Below, piece after piece: positions 1 through 6,173 of a stretch of DNA of 12,165 nucleotides. Position 1 is the first letter of the stretch, and every line of letters starts with the position of its first letter. Source of the DNA: JAGWRA01 sp035534615 (GTDB lineage Bacteria > Acidobacteriota > Vicinamibacteria > Vicinamibacterales > CAVVIG01); the NCBI GenBank assembly GCA_035534615.1, contig DATLRO010000108.1:1-12165 (forward strand), in the 5' to 3' direction. Both the position numbers and the translations under genes were made by a program. The notes under the pieces were generated by a model. It did no database searches. It had not been told where the DNA came from and worked only from the letters and a program-made list of their open reading frames with translations.

Positions 1-512
1 GCGAGATCCGGCCGGTACAGCTCGCCGATCAGCCGCATGTCGCCGAACAGCGCCGTGTCGCCCGCGAAGTAGGCGGTCAGGCCGTTCTCGAACCGCAGGA
101 CGTAGCCGGCCGGTTCGCCCAGGTACACGGGACGCCCGTCCTCGATCGTCGAACTGCTGTGGACGGCCGGCACCATGGTGATCGACACCCCCTTCACCAC
201 CTGCGTCCCTCCCTGGTTCATCGGGCTGACGGTCCGCACGCCCTTGAGCTCGAGCCAGCGGCACAGCTCGTCCGGCGCGATGACCGTCGCGCCGGTCGCC
301 CGCCAGACGGCGAGCGCGTCGGCCATGTGGTCGTCGTGGCCGTGGGTGAGCAGCAGCAGGTCGGTGGCGGGCGGCTTCTTCCACTCGTCCGGACACGCCG
401 GGTTGTCCGCCAGCCAGGGGTCGATCAGCAGGCGCACGTGGCCGGGCGACCGGAACAGAAAGGTCCCGTGTCCGAGCCAGGTGAAGGCGAGTGTGGGGGC
501 GGTCGGCGTCAC
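1..512 (-). CDS. UPF0173-type metal-dependent hydrolase, metallo-beta-lactamase fold (3' end off window)
   Basis: Translating the minus strand from a GTG at 512 gives 170 codons that run off the left edge without a stop. The metal-binding motif THGHDDH is at residues 56-62 (H57, H59, D61, H62). Further likely ligands are H118 in PAVHSS and D152 in FAGDTALF. The opening TWLGHGTFLF and LLIDPWLADNP are typical of UPF0173 (YtkL/TM1162-like) proteins, usually about 225-235 residues, so roughly 60 are missing. The family is a probable zinc hydrolase with no settled substrate; no signal peptide is seen. The start is uncertain because no Shine-Dalgarno precedes GTG 512 and the frame stays open a little further upstream. 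It lies 127 bp downstream of boxB on the same strand, so it may be read from the same transcript, but a hairpin cluster separates them. Any role in benzoate metabolism would be inference. Confidence 0.85.
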   Translation of the reverse strand, partial: MTPTAPTLAFTWLGHGTFLFRSPGHVRLLIDPWLADNPACPDEWKKPPATDLLLLTHGHDDHMADALAVWRATGATVIAPDELCRWLELKGVRTVSPMNQGGTQVVKGVSITMVPAVHSSSTIEDGRPVYLGEPAGYVLRFENGLTAYFAGDTALFGDMRLIGELYRPDL

Positions 513-528
513 TGGATGTCCGGGGCGG

Positions 529-629
529 GCGCCGGCGCACGGCCCAGGCGATCGGCGGCCGGCGCGGGGCGCCGCGCCTCGTCCGCGCGACAGGGCCGCG
601 GGCGGCCCTGTCGCCTGGGCGTCGCGACA
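529..629. repeat. Cluster of GC-rich inverted repeats between boxB and the UPF0173 gene
   Basis: Several exact dyads fill this gap. GCGCCGGCGC is at 529-538. A 7-bp stem, GGCGCGG (561-567) with CCGCGCC (572-578), has a GGCG loop. The longest is a 13-bp perfect stem whose arms are 587-599 and 602-614. A 10-bp outer pair, GCCCAGGCGA (542-551) with TCGCCTGGGC (611-620), overlaps the right arm of that stem, so the two cannot fully form together. TGTCGC (609-614) can also pair with GCGACA (624-629). The cluster directly follows the boxB stop in the direction of transcription. No T-run follows any stem on the minus strand, so a classical intrinsic terminator is not supported. mRNA 3'-end protection, weak termination or a palindromic repeat family are possible. 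Confidence 0.6.
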
Positions 630-639
630 GGCGCCGCGG

Positions 640-2058
640 CTACTGTTCGGTCCGCACGTATTCGAAGTCGAGCGGCAGGTGGTTGATGCCCCGGCGCGGC
701 GGCGCGATGTAGTTGGCGAACCTGCCCGGCTCGAACACCGGCTTGTCCATGATGCTCAGCAGGTAGTCCTCGTCCCGGTCGGACGGGAGCCACTCGCTCT
801 TCCGGCGGCTCCATTCCTCCTCGGAGATCGGGCGGCCCTCCGGGTCGAAGTGGAAGCCGGCGAACATCCCGATGCCGCGGTTGAACTTCCGATCCGGCAG
901 CCGGAAGCGGTACCCGATCCCGTAATGCTCGAGCAGCTTGTTCCACCGCTCGACGCCCTTGGCGCAGTCGCCGACGTACCAGTCGCGCAGCACCTCGTTC
1001 ATGGCGTTGCGCATCGGCACGTCGCGCGTGTCGAGCCGGCCGTCCTCCATGACGGTCATCGCGTAGCTCTGCTCGAGCAGCCGATGCTCGTCGTAGGACT
1101 CCTCCTTCGCGCGGCCCTTCAGGCCGTTGGCGAAGTACGAGGCGGCGTTGGTCGACACCTCGCTGCCGTGCAGGTCGAGGCTCAGCGTGAACCACTGGTT
1201 GATGTGCTTCTGGATCGTGTCCAGGTCGATGCCGCCCAGCTTGCGGACGTCCTCCGCGTAGCCGGACTCCTTCAGCAGCTGGCAGGTCCGCTCGATGATG
1301 CGGGCCACGCCGGTCTCGCCGACGAACATGTGGTGCGCTTCCTCGGTCAGCATGAAGCGCGTCGTCCGCGACAGCGGGTCCAGGGAGCTCTCGGAGAGCG
1401 AGAGCAGCTGCGACTTGCCGTCGCGGTCGGTGAACATCGTGAACATGAAGAAGTCGAGCCAGTTGGTGATCGGCTCGTTGAACGCCTGCAGGATCCGCGG
1501 CTTGTCGTGGTTGCCGCTGCGGCGCTCGAGCAGCTCCTCCGCCTCGTCACGGCCGTCGCGGCCGAAGTAGGAGTGCAGCAGATAGACCATCGCCCACAGG
1601 TGGCGGCCTTCTTCCACGTTCACCTGGAACAGGTTCCGCAGGTCGTAGAGGCTCGGGCAGCGGCTGCCGAGCAGCCGCTGCTGCTCGACGCTGGCCGGCT
1701 CGGTGTCGCCCTGGGTCACGATCAGGCGGCGCAGCGGGTTGCGGAACTCGCCCGGCACCTCCTGCCAGACCGGCTGCCCCATCAGATCACCGAACCCGAT
1801 CGTCCGGTTGGCCGTCGGCTCCGCGAGGAAGATGCCCCACCGGTACTCCGGCAGCTTGACGTATTCGAAGTGCGCCCAGCCTTCGGGATCGACGCTGACG
1901 GCCGTCCGGACGTACACCTGGTGGTAGTCCTGGAAGCCGCTCGGCCCCATGTCGCGCCACCACTGGATGTACTTCGGCTGCCAGTACTCGAGCGCGCGCT
2001 GCAGCCGCTTGTTGTCGGACAGGTTGACGTTGTTCGGGATCCGTTCGCTCGAGATCAC
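640..2058 (-). CDS. boxB: Benzoyl-CoA 2,3-epoxidase, oxygenase subunit BoxB
   Basis: This 472-residue protein is the di-iron oxygenase that, with the reductase BoxA, converts benzoyl-CoA plus O2 to 2,3-epoxybenzoyl-CoA in the cytoplasm, the first committed step of the aerobic box pathway. Length and sequence match BoxB end to end. Carboxylate and histidine residues sit at E120, E150, H153 (NVEEGRHLWAM), D211, E240 and H243 (TEEAHHMF). As I recall, these are the di-iron ligand positions of the Azoarcus evansii enzyme with identical numbering, which also supports the start. The start is GTG at 2058, whose G is the last base of the boxC TAG stop. AGGAGG lies 5 nt upstream inside boxC, so translation is probably coupled. 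No boxA follows: the next gene downstream is a UPF0173 hydrolase. All recognisable catalytic residues are present and no frameshift is seen. Confidence 0.97.
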   Translation of the reverse strand: MISSERIPNNVNLSDNKRLQRALEYWQPKYIQWWRDMGPSGFQDYHQVYVRTAVSVDPEGWAHFEYVKLPEYRWGIFLAEPTANRTIGFGDLMGQPVWQEVPGEFRNPLRRLIVTQGDTEPASVEQQRLLGSRCPSLYDLRNLFQVNVEEGRHLWAMVYLLHSYFGRDGRDEAEELLERRSGNHDKPRILQAFNEPITNWLDFFMFTMFTDRDGKSQLLSLSESSLDPLSRTTRFMLTEEAHHMFVGETGVARIIERTCQLLKESGYAEDVRKLGGIDLDTIQKHINQWFTLSLDLHGSEVSTNAASYFANGLKGRAKEESYDEHRLLEQSYAMTVMEDGRLDTRDVPMRNAMNEVLRDWYVGDCAKGVERWNKLLEHYGIGYRFRLPDRKFNRGIGMFAGFHFDPEGRPISEEEWSRRKSEWLPSDRDEDYLLSIMDKPVFEPGRFANYIAPPRRGINHLPLDFEYVRTEQ

Positions 2059-3713
2059 TACGTCCTCCTCCAGTCGAACTCGGGCCGGCTCTGCGACCCG
2101 TACACCTTCAACGCGCCCTTCTCGCCGACCGCATTCGGGCGCTGGAAGATCCAGTTCTGCCAGGCCGTCAGCCGGCCGAAGATCTTCGTCTCCATCGTCT
2201 CCGGTCCGGGGAACCGCAGGTTCGCCTCGAGGCCCGTCATGGCGTCGGGCGACAGCGCCGCCCGCCCCTCGATCGCCTGCCGCACCTCGTCGTCCCAGTC
2301 GAGATCGTCCGGGGCGAACGTCACCAGCCCCGCCTCGAGCGCCTCGGCGGCCGTGAACGGCCCGCCGTGCGCCAGCACCCGGTCGACCGTCGACGGGTCG
2401 TGCAGGAACCGGACCTGCAGGCGGGTCAGCCCGTTGCTCATCGGCAGCGGGCCGGCGTTCATCCCGGACAGAGCGATCGTGTTCGGCCGCTCCGGATCCT
2501 CGAGCATGTAGGAGCGATCCGCGGCCAGCGCCAGCTCGAACAGCGTGCCGGCGAACGCCGAGCCCGGCTCGATCAGCGCGAAGAAACTGCGCGCGGTCAG
2601 GTCGACCCGCTTCAGCGTCCGCTTGATGAACAGCGTGATTTCACGGACCAGCCAGTGATCCTGGTGCGCGAGCAGCGTCTCGTCCACCGCCAGCACCGCC
2701 GCCGGATCGCCCTCGGTGCGCAGCACGATGGTGCCGATCTCCGGCTCGTTCAGCCGCAGCCGGAGCAGCGCGTTGTCCAGCTCCCGGAACGCCCGCAGCG
2801 CCCAGAACCGGTCGCCGGCCGCGAGGATGCCGTCCGGCGTGTCGGGCTGGGGGACGGCCGGCGCCGCGACCGTCAGCTCCGCCGTCCGCCGGGCGCGGTG
2901 CAGGGTCAGCGTCACCGAGGAGTACTTCACCTCGTGCTCGGAGACCTGCGGGGCCAGCGGCCCGAGCGTGATGCCCGGCCCGCGGTCCGGCCGGTCGGAC
3001 AGCCGGGCGAGCTCGGCCGCCCGCTTCGCCACCGCGTCCTTGAACTGGGTCGTCGGCGCGATCGCGTCCACCAGCCCCCATTCCACCGCCCGCCTCCCCT
3101 TCACGCCCTCGATGAGCGTGCTGAAGCAGTCGGCGAGGTCGCGCCGCACCTTCCGCTTGTCGACGACCCGGGTCAGGCCGCCCGTACCGGGCAGCACGGC
3201 GAGCAGCGGGGCCTCGGGCAGGCTGACCGCGGAGTTGCCGTCGTCGACCAGGTAGATCTCATCGCACGCCAGGGCGAGCTCGTAGCCGCCACCCGCGCAG
3301 ATGCCGTTGAGCGCCGCCAGGAACTTCAGGCCGGAGTGCGCGCTCGCATCCTCGATCGCCAGCCGGGTCTCGTTGGTGAACTTGCAGAAGTTCACCTTGA
3401 ACCCGTGGGTCGACGTCCCCAGCATGAAGATGTTGGCGCCGGCGCAGAAGATCCGGTCCTTCAGGCTCGTGACCACGACCGCGTGCACCTCGGGATGCTC
3501 GAAGCGGAGGCGCTGGAGCGCGTCGGCCAGCTCGATGTCGACCCCCAGGTCGTAGGAGTTCAGCTTCAGCTTGTACTCGGGCGACAGGCCGGCGTCCTCC
3601 TGCACGTCCATCGACAGCGTCGCCACCGGGCCGTCGAACGTCAGCTTCCAGTGGTGGTACCGATCCGGGCGGGTTTCGAACTCGACGATGCTCGGGGCAG
3701 TCGTGGATTCCAT
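2058..3713 (-). CDS. boxC: 2,3-Epoxybenzoyl-CoA dihydrolase (benzoyl-CoA-dihydrodiol lyase) BoxC
   Basis: BoxC hydrolyses the ring of 2,3-epoxybenzoyl-CoA, releasing formate and 3,4-dehydroadipyl-CoA semialdehyde. The 551-residue length matches the family (about 550-560). The first half is a crotonase fold: oxyanion-hole region DRIFCAGANIFML (86-98), then NGICAGGGYELALACDEIYL (136-155). E145 and E167 (LPEAPLL) align with the two catalytic glutamates of enoyl-CoA hydratase. C110 in KVNFCKFTNE is in a conserved BoxC segment. The second half (about 260-551) is the degenerate crotonase-like domain typical of BoxC. The start is ATG 3713: a TAA is in frame at 3725-3723, only 9 bp upstream, so no earlier start is possible. 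No Shine-Dalgarno precedes it, and a near-consensus promoter lies so close that the mRNA may be leaderless. It overlaps boxB by one base. Confidence 0.97.
   Translation of the reverse strand: MESTTAPSIVEFETRPDRYHHWKLTFDGPVATLSMDVQEDAGLSPEYKLKLNSYDLGVDIELADALQRLRFEHPEVHAVVVTSLKDRIFCAGANIFMLGTSTHGFKVNFCKFTNETRLAIEDASAHSGLKFLAALNGICAGGGYELALACDEIYLVDDGNSAVSLPEAPLLAVLPGTGGLTRVVDKRKVRRDLADCFSTLIEGVKGRRAVEWGLVDAIAPTTQFKDAVAKRAAELARLSDRPDRGPGITLGPLAPQVSEHEVKYSSVTLTLHRARRTAELTVAAPAVPQPDTPDGILAAGDRFWALRAFRELDNALLRLRLNEPEIGTIVLRTEGDPAAVLAVDETLLAHQDHWLVREITLFIKRTLKRVDLTARSFFALIEPGSAFAGTLFELALAADRSYMLEDPERPNTIALSGMNAGPLPMSNGLTRLQVRFLHDPSTVDRVLAHGGPFTAAEALEAGLVTFAPDDLDWDDEVRQAIEGRAALSPDAMTGLEANLRFPGPETMETKIFGRLTAWQNWIFQRPNAVGEKGALKVYGSQSRPEFDWRRT
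2063..2071 (-). promoter_or_regulatory. Strong Shine-Dalgarno of boxB inside boxC
   Basis: The minus strand reads GGAGGAGGA, then CGTA, then the GTG start of boxB. The AGGAGG core at 2069-2064 is 5 nt from the start codon. It decides the GTG start at 2058 and shows that internal genes of this operon use a classical ribosome binding site, unlike boxC itself. Confidence 0.85.
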
Positions 3714-3721
3714 GGTGCGCG

Positions 3722-3750
3722 ATTATCGGCTCCGGGCGCGGCAGCGTCAA
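3722..3750 (-). promoter_or_regulatory. Predicted sigma70-type promoter of boxCB
   Basis: On the minus strand TTGACG (3750-3745) and GATAAT (3727-3722) each match the consensus -35 and -10 at five of six positions, with an ideal 17-bp spacer. Only 8 nt separate the -10 from the boxC ATG, so transcription would start within a few bases of the start codon. The divergent operator at 3805-3824 lies about 55 bp upstream of this -35 and does not overlap it. Confidence 0.65.
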
Positions 3751-3784
3751 TCGGGGGACGAACGCACGCGCCTGTTCGAGGGTC

Positions 3785-3803
3785 TCAACCACGGACGGGT
3801 TGA
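3785..3803. repeat. Secondary dyad TCAACC-N7-GGTTGA in the boxC-tetR control region
   Basis: TCAACC (3785-3790) and GGTTGA (3798-3803) form 6-bp inverted arms around a 7-nt centre. The right arm overlaps the proposed -35 of tetR and ends one base before the main operator. It could be a second protein site or chance; it does not share the core of the main operator. Confidence 0.35.
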
Positions 3804-3829
3804 AATTTGAACGATCGTTCAAATAGTAT
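3800..3829 (+). promoter_or_regulatory. Predicted tetR promoter, overlapped by the operator
   Basis: TTGAAA (3800-3805) matches the -35 consensus at five of six positions and TAGTAT (3824-3829) matches the -10 at four of six, with an 18-bp spacer. The -10 ends 6 nt before the GTG start of the TetR gene. The 20-bp palindrome fills the whole spacer, so a bound repressor would block RNA polymerase. Confidence 0.5.
3805..3824. promoter_or_regulatory. Perfect 20-bp palindromic operator, probably for the adjacent TetR regulator
   Basis: ATTTGAACGATCGTTCAAAT equals its own reverse complement over all 20 bases. It stands out as AT-rich sequence in GC-rich DNA. Size, symmetry and position 12 bp before a TetR-family start codon are what is expected of an autoregulatory TetR operator. 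That this particular protein binds it is inference. Confidence 0.8.
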
Positions 3830-3835
3830 AGGACC

Positions 3836-4621
3836 GTGACTGGTGCCCGTCAACCCCGCCAGGCGCCGGCCGCCCCGCGCCCCGTCCGCCCGAAGGCGCG
3901 GCCCCGGACCGCCACGCACGTCGAGATCCTCAAGAGCGCGGCCGCCGCGTTCCGCCGGCGCGGCTATCACGGCGCGACCGTCGAGGAGATTGCCGCGGCG
4001 CTCCACATGAACAAGGGGAATCTCTACTATTACTTCCGCAACAAGGAGGAGATCCTCTACGCCTGCCACCAGTACTCGCTCGACATCCTGCTGGCGCTGC
4101 TGGACGAGGTGCTGGCGAGCCCGCTGCCGCCCGACGCGAAGCTGCGGCGGCTCATCGTCGCCTTCGTCCACACGATCCTCGACGAGCTGCACGGCACGGC
4201 GCTCTTCATGGACCTGCAGCCGCTGACGCCCGCCCACCTGCAGAAGGTCATCGCCAAGCGCGACCGGTTCGACCGGGGCATCCGCCGCGTCCTGCAGGAA
4301 GGGATGGACGCCGGCATGTTCGCCCCCGGCGACCCGAAGCTGCTGGCCTTCGCCATCCTCGGCGCGGTCAACTGGATTCCGCGCTGGTTCGACCCGCACG
4401 GCGCCGCCCCGTCGCTGACGATTGCCGAGGCGTTCGCCGACTTCCTCGTTACCGGGCTTCTTGGTCGGGGCTCCGCCCAGAACCCCGGCTCACTCGATTC
4501 CGCTCGCGATCCGGCTCGCGCCATTCCGTTCGCGGGCGCGCCGTGCGCGCCCTTCGACGGCCATCAGGAGACGCCCATCGGGGCTTCGCGCGGACGCGAT
4601 AAGTCGGGTAATATCAGTTAA
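3836..4621 (+). CDS. TetR/AcrR-family transcriptional regulator with unusual C-terminal tail
   Basis: This is a DNA-binding repressor by family. A basic, proline-rich N-terminus (1-25) is followed by the TetR HTH domain (about 27-73), with the recognition region ATVEEIAAALHMNKGNLYYY at 47-66. The ligand-binding helical domain runs to about residue 210 (FADFLVTGLLG). The inducer cannot be read from the sequence; an acyl-CoA or aromatic-CoA ligand is an inference from the divergent boxCB operon. The start is GTG 3836: an in-frame TAG at 3824-3826 excludes anything further upstream. The protein has 261 residues where relatives have about 200-215. Residues 211-261 are a low-complexity Ala/Pro/Gly/Arg tail encoded by repeat-like DNA, which suggests that the original stop was lost. 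Its TAA shares a base with the lipA ATG, so lipA may be co-transcribed under the same autoregulated promoter. Confidence 0.9.
   Translation: MTGARQPRQAPAAPRPVRPKARPRTATHVEILKSAAAAFRRRGYHGATVEEIAAALHMNKGNLYYYFRNKEEILYACHQYSLDILLALLDEVLASPLPPDAKLRRLIVAFVHTILDELHGTALFMDLQPLTPAHLQKVIAKRDRFDRGIRRVLQEGMDAGMFAPGDPKLLAFAILGAVNWIPRWFDPHGAAPSLTIAEAFADFLVTGLLGRGSAQNPGSLDSARDPARAIPFAGAPCAPFDGHQETPIGASRGRDKSGNIS
4482..4534 (+). repeat. GCTCGC-rich repeat under the TetR C-terminal tail
   Basis: ATTCCGCTCGCG (4497-4508) is followed by ATTCCGTTCGCG (4523-4534), 26 bp further on. GCTCGC also occurs at 4502 and 4514. The 13-mer TTCCGCTCGCGAT at 4498-4510 recurs exactly at 10193-10205 in the aceE-aceF gap. Here the repeat is read as protein. 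Confidence 0.5.
4586..4614 (+). promoter_or_regulatory. Possible lipA promoter in the 3' end of tetR
   Basis: TAATAT (4609-4614) matches the -10 consensus at four of six positions and ends 6 nt before the lipA ATG. The sequence 17 bp upstream (TTCGCG, 4586-4591) is a poor -35. The placement mirrors that at boxC and tetR. lipA could equally be expressed only by read-through from tetR. Confidence 0.3.
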
Positions 4622-5538
4622 TGGTCGAAATCGTCCCGCTCACGCCCGTCGCGCCGCGCCCGCGCAAGCCCGAGTGGCTGAAGGTGAAGGCGCCCGGCTC
4701 GCCCGGCTACCAGCGCCTGCGCACGCTGATGCGCGAGCTGAAGCTGCACACCGTGTGCGAGGAGGCGCGCTGCCCGAACATCGGGGAGTGCTGGCACTAC
4801 GGGACCGCGACATTCATGATCCTCGGCGACGTCTGCACCCGCGCCTGCGCGTACTGCGCGGTCGCGCACGGCCGCCCCGCCACGCTCGATCTCGCCGAGC
4901 CGGCCCGGGTCGCAGAGGCGGTCCAGACGATGACCCTGAGCTACGTCGTCATCACGTCGGTGGATCGGGACGACCTGAAGGACGGTGGCGCGTCGATCTT
5001 CGCCGAGACGATCCGGCAGATCCGCGCGCGGACGGACGACTGCCGCATCGAAGTGCTGATTCCCGACTTCCAGGGACACGAAGCGCCGCTCCACGCCGTG
5101 CTCGACGCCGGCCCGGACGTGCTCAACCACAACACCGAGACCGTGCCGCGACTCTACCGGATGGCCCGCTCGGGCGGACGCTACCAGCGGACCCTCGAGC
5201 TGCTCGACCGGGCGCGCCGCTACACGCCGCAGATTCCGACGAAGTCGGGTGTGATGGTGGGGCTCGGCGAGGAGAAGGACGAGCTGATCCAGACGTTCCG
5301 GGACCTGCGCGAGGTCGGCTGCAGCATCCTCACCGTCGGCCAGTATCTGCGCCCGTCGGCCGACCACGCGCCGATGACCCGCTACTACCACCCGGACGAG
5401 TTCCGGGAGCTCAAACAGATCGCCCTCGACCTCGGCTTCGTCCACGTCGAGTCCGGCCCGCTCGTCCGCAGCTCGTACCACGCGCACGAACAGGCCGAAT
5501 CGTACGACGCCGCGAAGGCGTCGACCGCCGCGGTATAG
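4621..5538 (+). CDS. lipA: Lipoyl synthase (radical SAM)
   Basis: LipA inserts two sulfurs into the octanoyl group carried on lipoyl domains, giving the lipoyl cofactor needed by AceF, whose gene lies in the same window. At 305 residues it is of normal length. C46, C51 and C57 (CEEARCPNIGEC) hold the auxiliary 4Fe-4S cluster that donates sulfur. C72, C76 and C79 (CTRACAYC) hold the radical SAM cluster. The C-terminal RSSY (283-286) supplies the serine ligand of the auxiliary cluster. An in-frame TAA at 4609-4611 excludes an upstream start, and the conserved KPEWLKVKAPG begins at residue 16, so ATG 4621 is well supported. No Shine-Dalgarno is visible. The ATG overlaps the tetR stop (TAATG). 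No lipB octanoyltransferase is in view. Confidence 0.97.
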   Translation: MVEIVPLTPVAPRPRKPEWLKVKAPGSPGYQRLRTLMRELKLHTVCEEARCPNIGECWHYGTATFMILGDVCTRACAYCAVAHGRPATLDLAEPARVAEAVQTMTLSYVVITSVDRDDLKDGGASIFAETIRQIRARTDDCRIEVLIPDFQGHEAPLHAVLDAGPDVLNHNTETVPRLYRMARSGGRYQRTLELLDRARRYTPQIPTKSGVMVGLGEEKDELIQTFRDLREVGCSILTVGQYLRPSADHAPMTRYYHPDEFRELKQIALDLGFVHVESGPLVRSSYHAHEQAESYDAAKASTAAV

Positions 5539-5572
5539 GCGCTAGGGGTGGGGCGGTAGGCGATAGGGCTGG
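5536..5572 (+). repeat. Imperfect 16-bp direct repeat at the lipA stop
   Basis: TAGGCGCTAGGGGTGG (5536-5551) recurs as TAGGCGATAGGGCTGG (5557-5572), a 21-bp step with two differences. The first copy contains the lipA TAG stop. It looks like non-coding slippage-type sequence; no function is evident. Confidence 0.5.
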
Positions 5573-5777
5573 CAGCGCTGTCGGGCATGACCTTCCCTTG
5601 ACCAGCTCTGCGCTTCAACTGCAAGACTGAGCCCCTCGTCCAGTCGTCGAGGTCTCTGGCCCCGACGTGCGATCAAGCTGTGGCGAGGTCGGGCGCGCTT
5701 AGAGAGCACCTCAAGTCTTCAACTGCGGGTTTCTTATCAGCTACAAGCCCGTGTTGGGCGGCGGCCTTGGATGCCGG
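5573..5777. other. Intergenic region between the convergent lipA and small-protein genes
   Basis: I see no gene or intrinsic terminator here. The 10-mer CTTCAACTGC occurs twice (5613-5622 and 5717-5726). GTTGGGC at 5753-5759 reads GCCCAAC on the minus strand, 18 nt after the stop of the downstream gene of the HEPN pair, and is followed by GGGCTTGTAGCTGA. That resembles the first core of an integron attC site, but no matching second half is found. Confidence 0.4.
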
Positions 5778-6173
5778 CTACGCAGCTCGCAGCACAAGCA
5801 TCTCCTTCACGAAGATGCCGTTAAAAGTATTGTCGCGAAAGTGCGCCCGCACGACGCGGTCAGACGGCGTCCGAAGTGCGAACTTGGTCGCGACCAGCAG
5901 CGTATCGTCTGTGCGCACCAGCTTGACGTCTGCGATCGTGAGCGAGTCAATGTCGGCCTCGTCGATAGCCGTCGCGATCTTCTTGTAGGCCTGAGCTTCG
6001 TCCTTCGGCAGAAGCTGATCGAATGTCGAACCAGCGATCAGCAGACGCCACTGCTCGGCGTCCGAGAAGAAGTACCAGAGCGCGTTGCTCGGGCCGTCTC
6101 CCTGCCGGTCGAGAGCTTCGACCAACTTGACCGAATCAGTGATGAGACTCTCTACCAACGTTTCTTCAGCCAT
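5778..6173 (-). CDS. Uncharacterised 131-residue partner of the HEPN protein
   Basis: I cannot name this family with confidence. The protein begins MAEETLVESLITDSVKLVEA. It has an aromatic-rich N-terminal segment (ALWYFFSDAEQWRLLIAGS, about 31-49), then AYKKIATAI and a basic/hydrophobic C-terminal half ending FVKEMLVLRAA. It resembles small uncharacterised proteins I recall that share a WRL-I-AS motif and a YKKI segment. It has no signal peptide or membrane helix, and no nucleotidyltransferase GSx(10)DxD motif, so it is not a MNT-type antitoxin. The start is firm: GGAG at 6184-6181 lies 7 nt before ATG 6173. It overlaps the 3' end of the HEPN gene by 22 bp, so the two are almost certainly translated together and probably act together. 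Codon choice and base composition are less GC-biased than in the flanking housekeeping genes. Confidence 0.8.
   Translation of the reverse strand: MAEETLVESLITDSVKLVEALDRQGDGPSNALWYFFSDAEQWRLLIAGSTFDQLLPKDEAQAYKKIATAIDEADIDSLTIADVKLVRTDDTLLVATKFALRTPSDRVVRAHFRDNTFNGIFVKEMLVLRAA

Noticed and set aside
513..639. Intrinsic terminator after boxB
   Set aside because: Stems are strong but no run of T follows on the transcribed strand.
175..2511. Very long open frame on the plus strand opposite boxB and boxC
   Set aside because: It is antisense to two genes with full family matches and catalytic residues. High GC leaves antisense frames open, and its protein is Arg/Ala/Val-rich with no recognisable domain.
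2367..3803. Long plus-strand open frame opposite boxC
   Set aside because: Codon shadow of boxC, with low-complexity Arg/Gln/Val-rich product and no plausible start signal.
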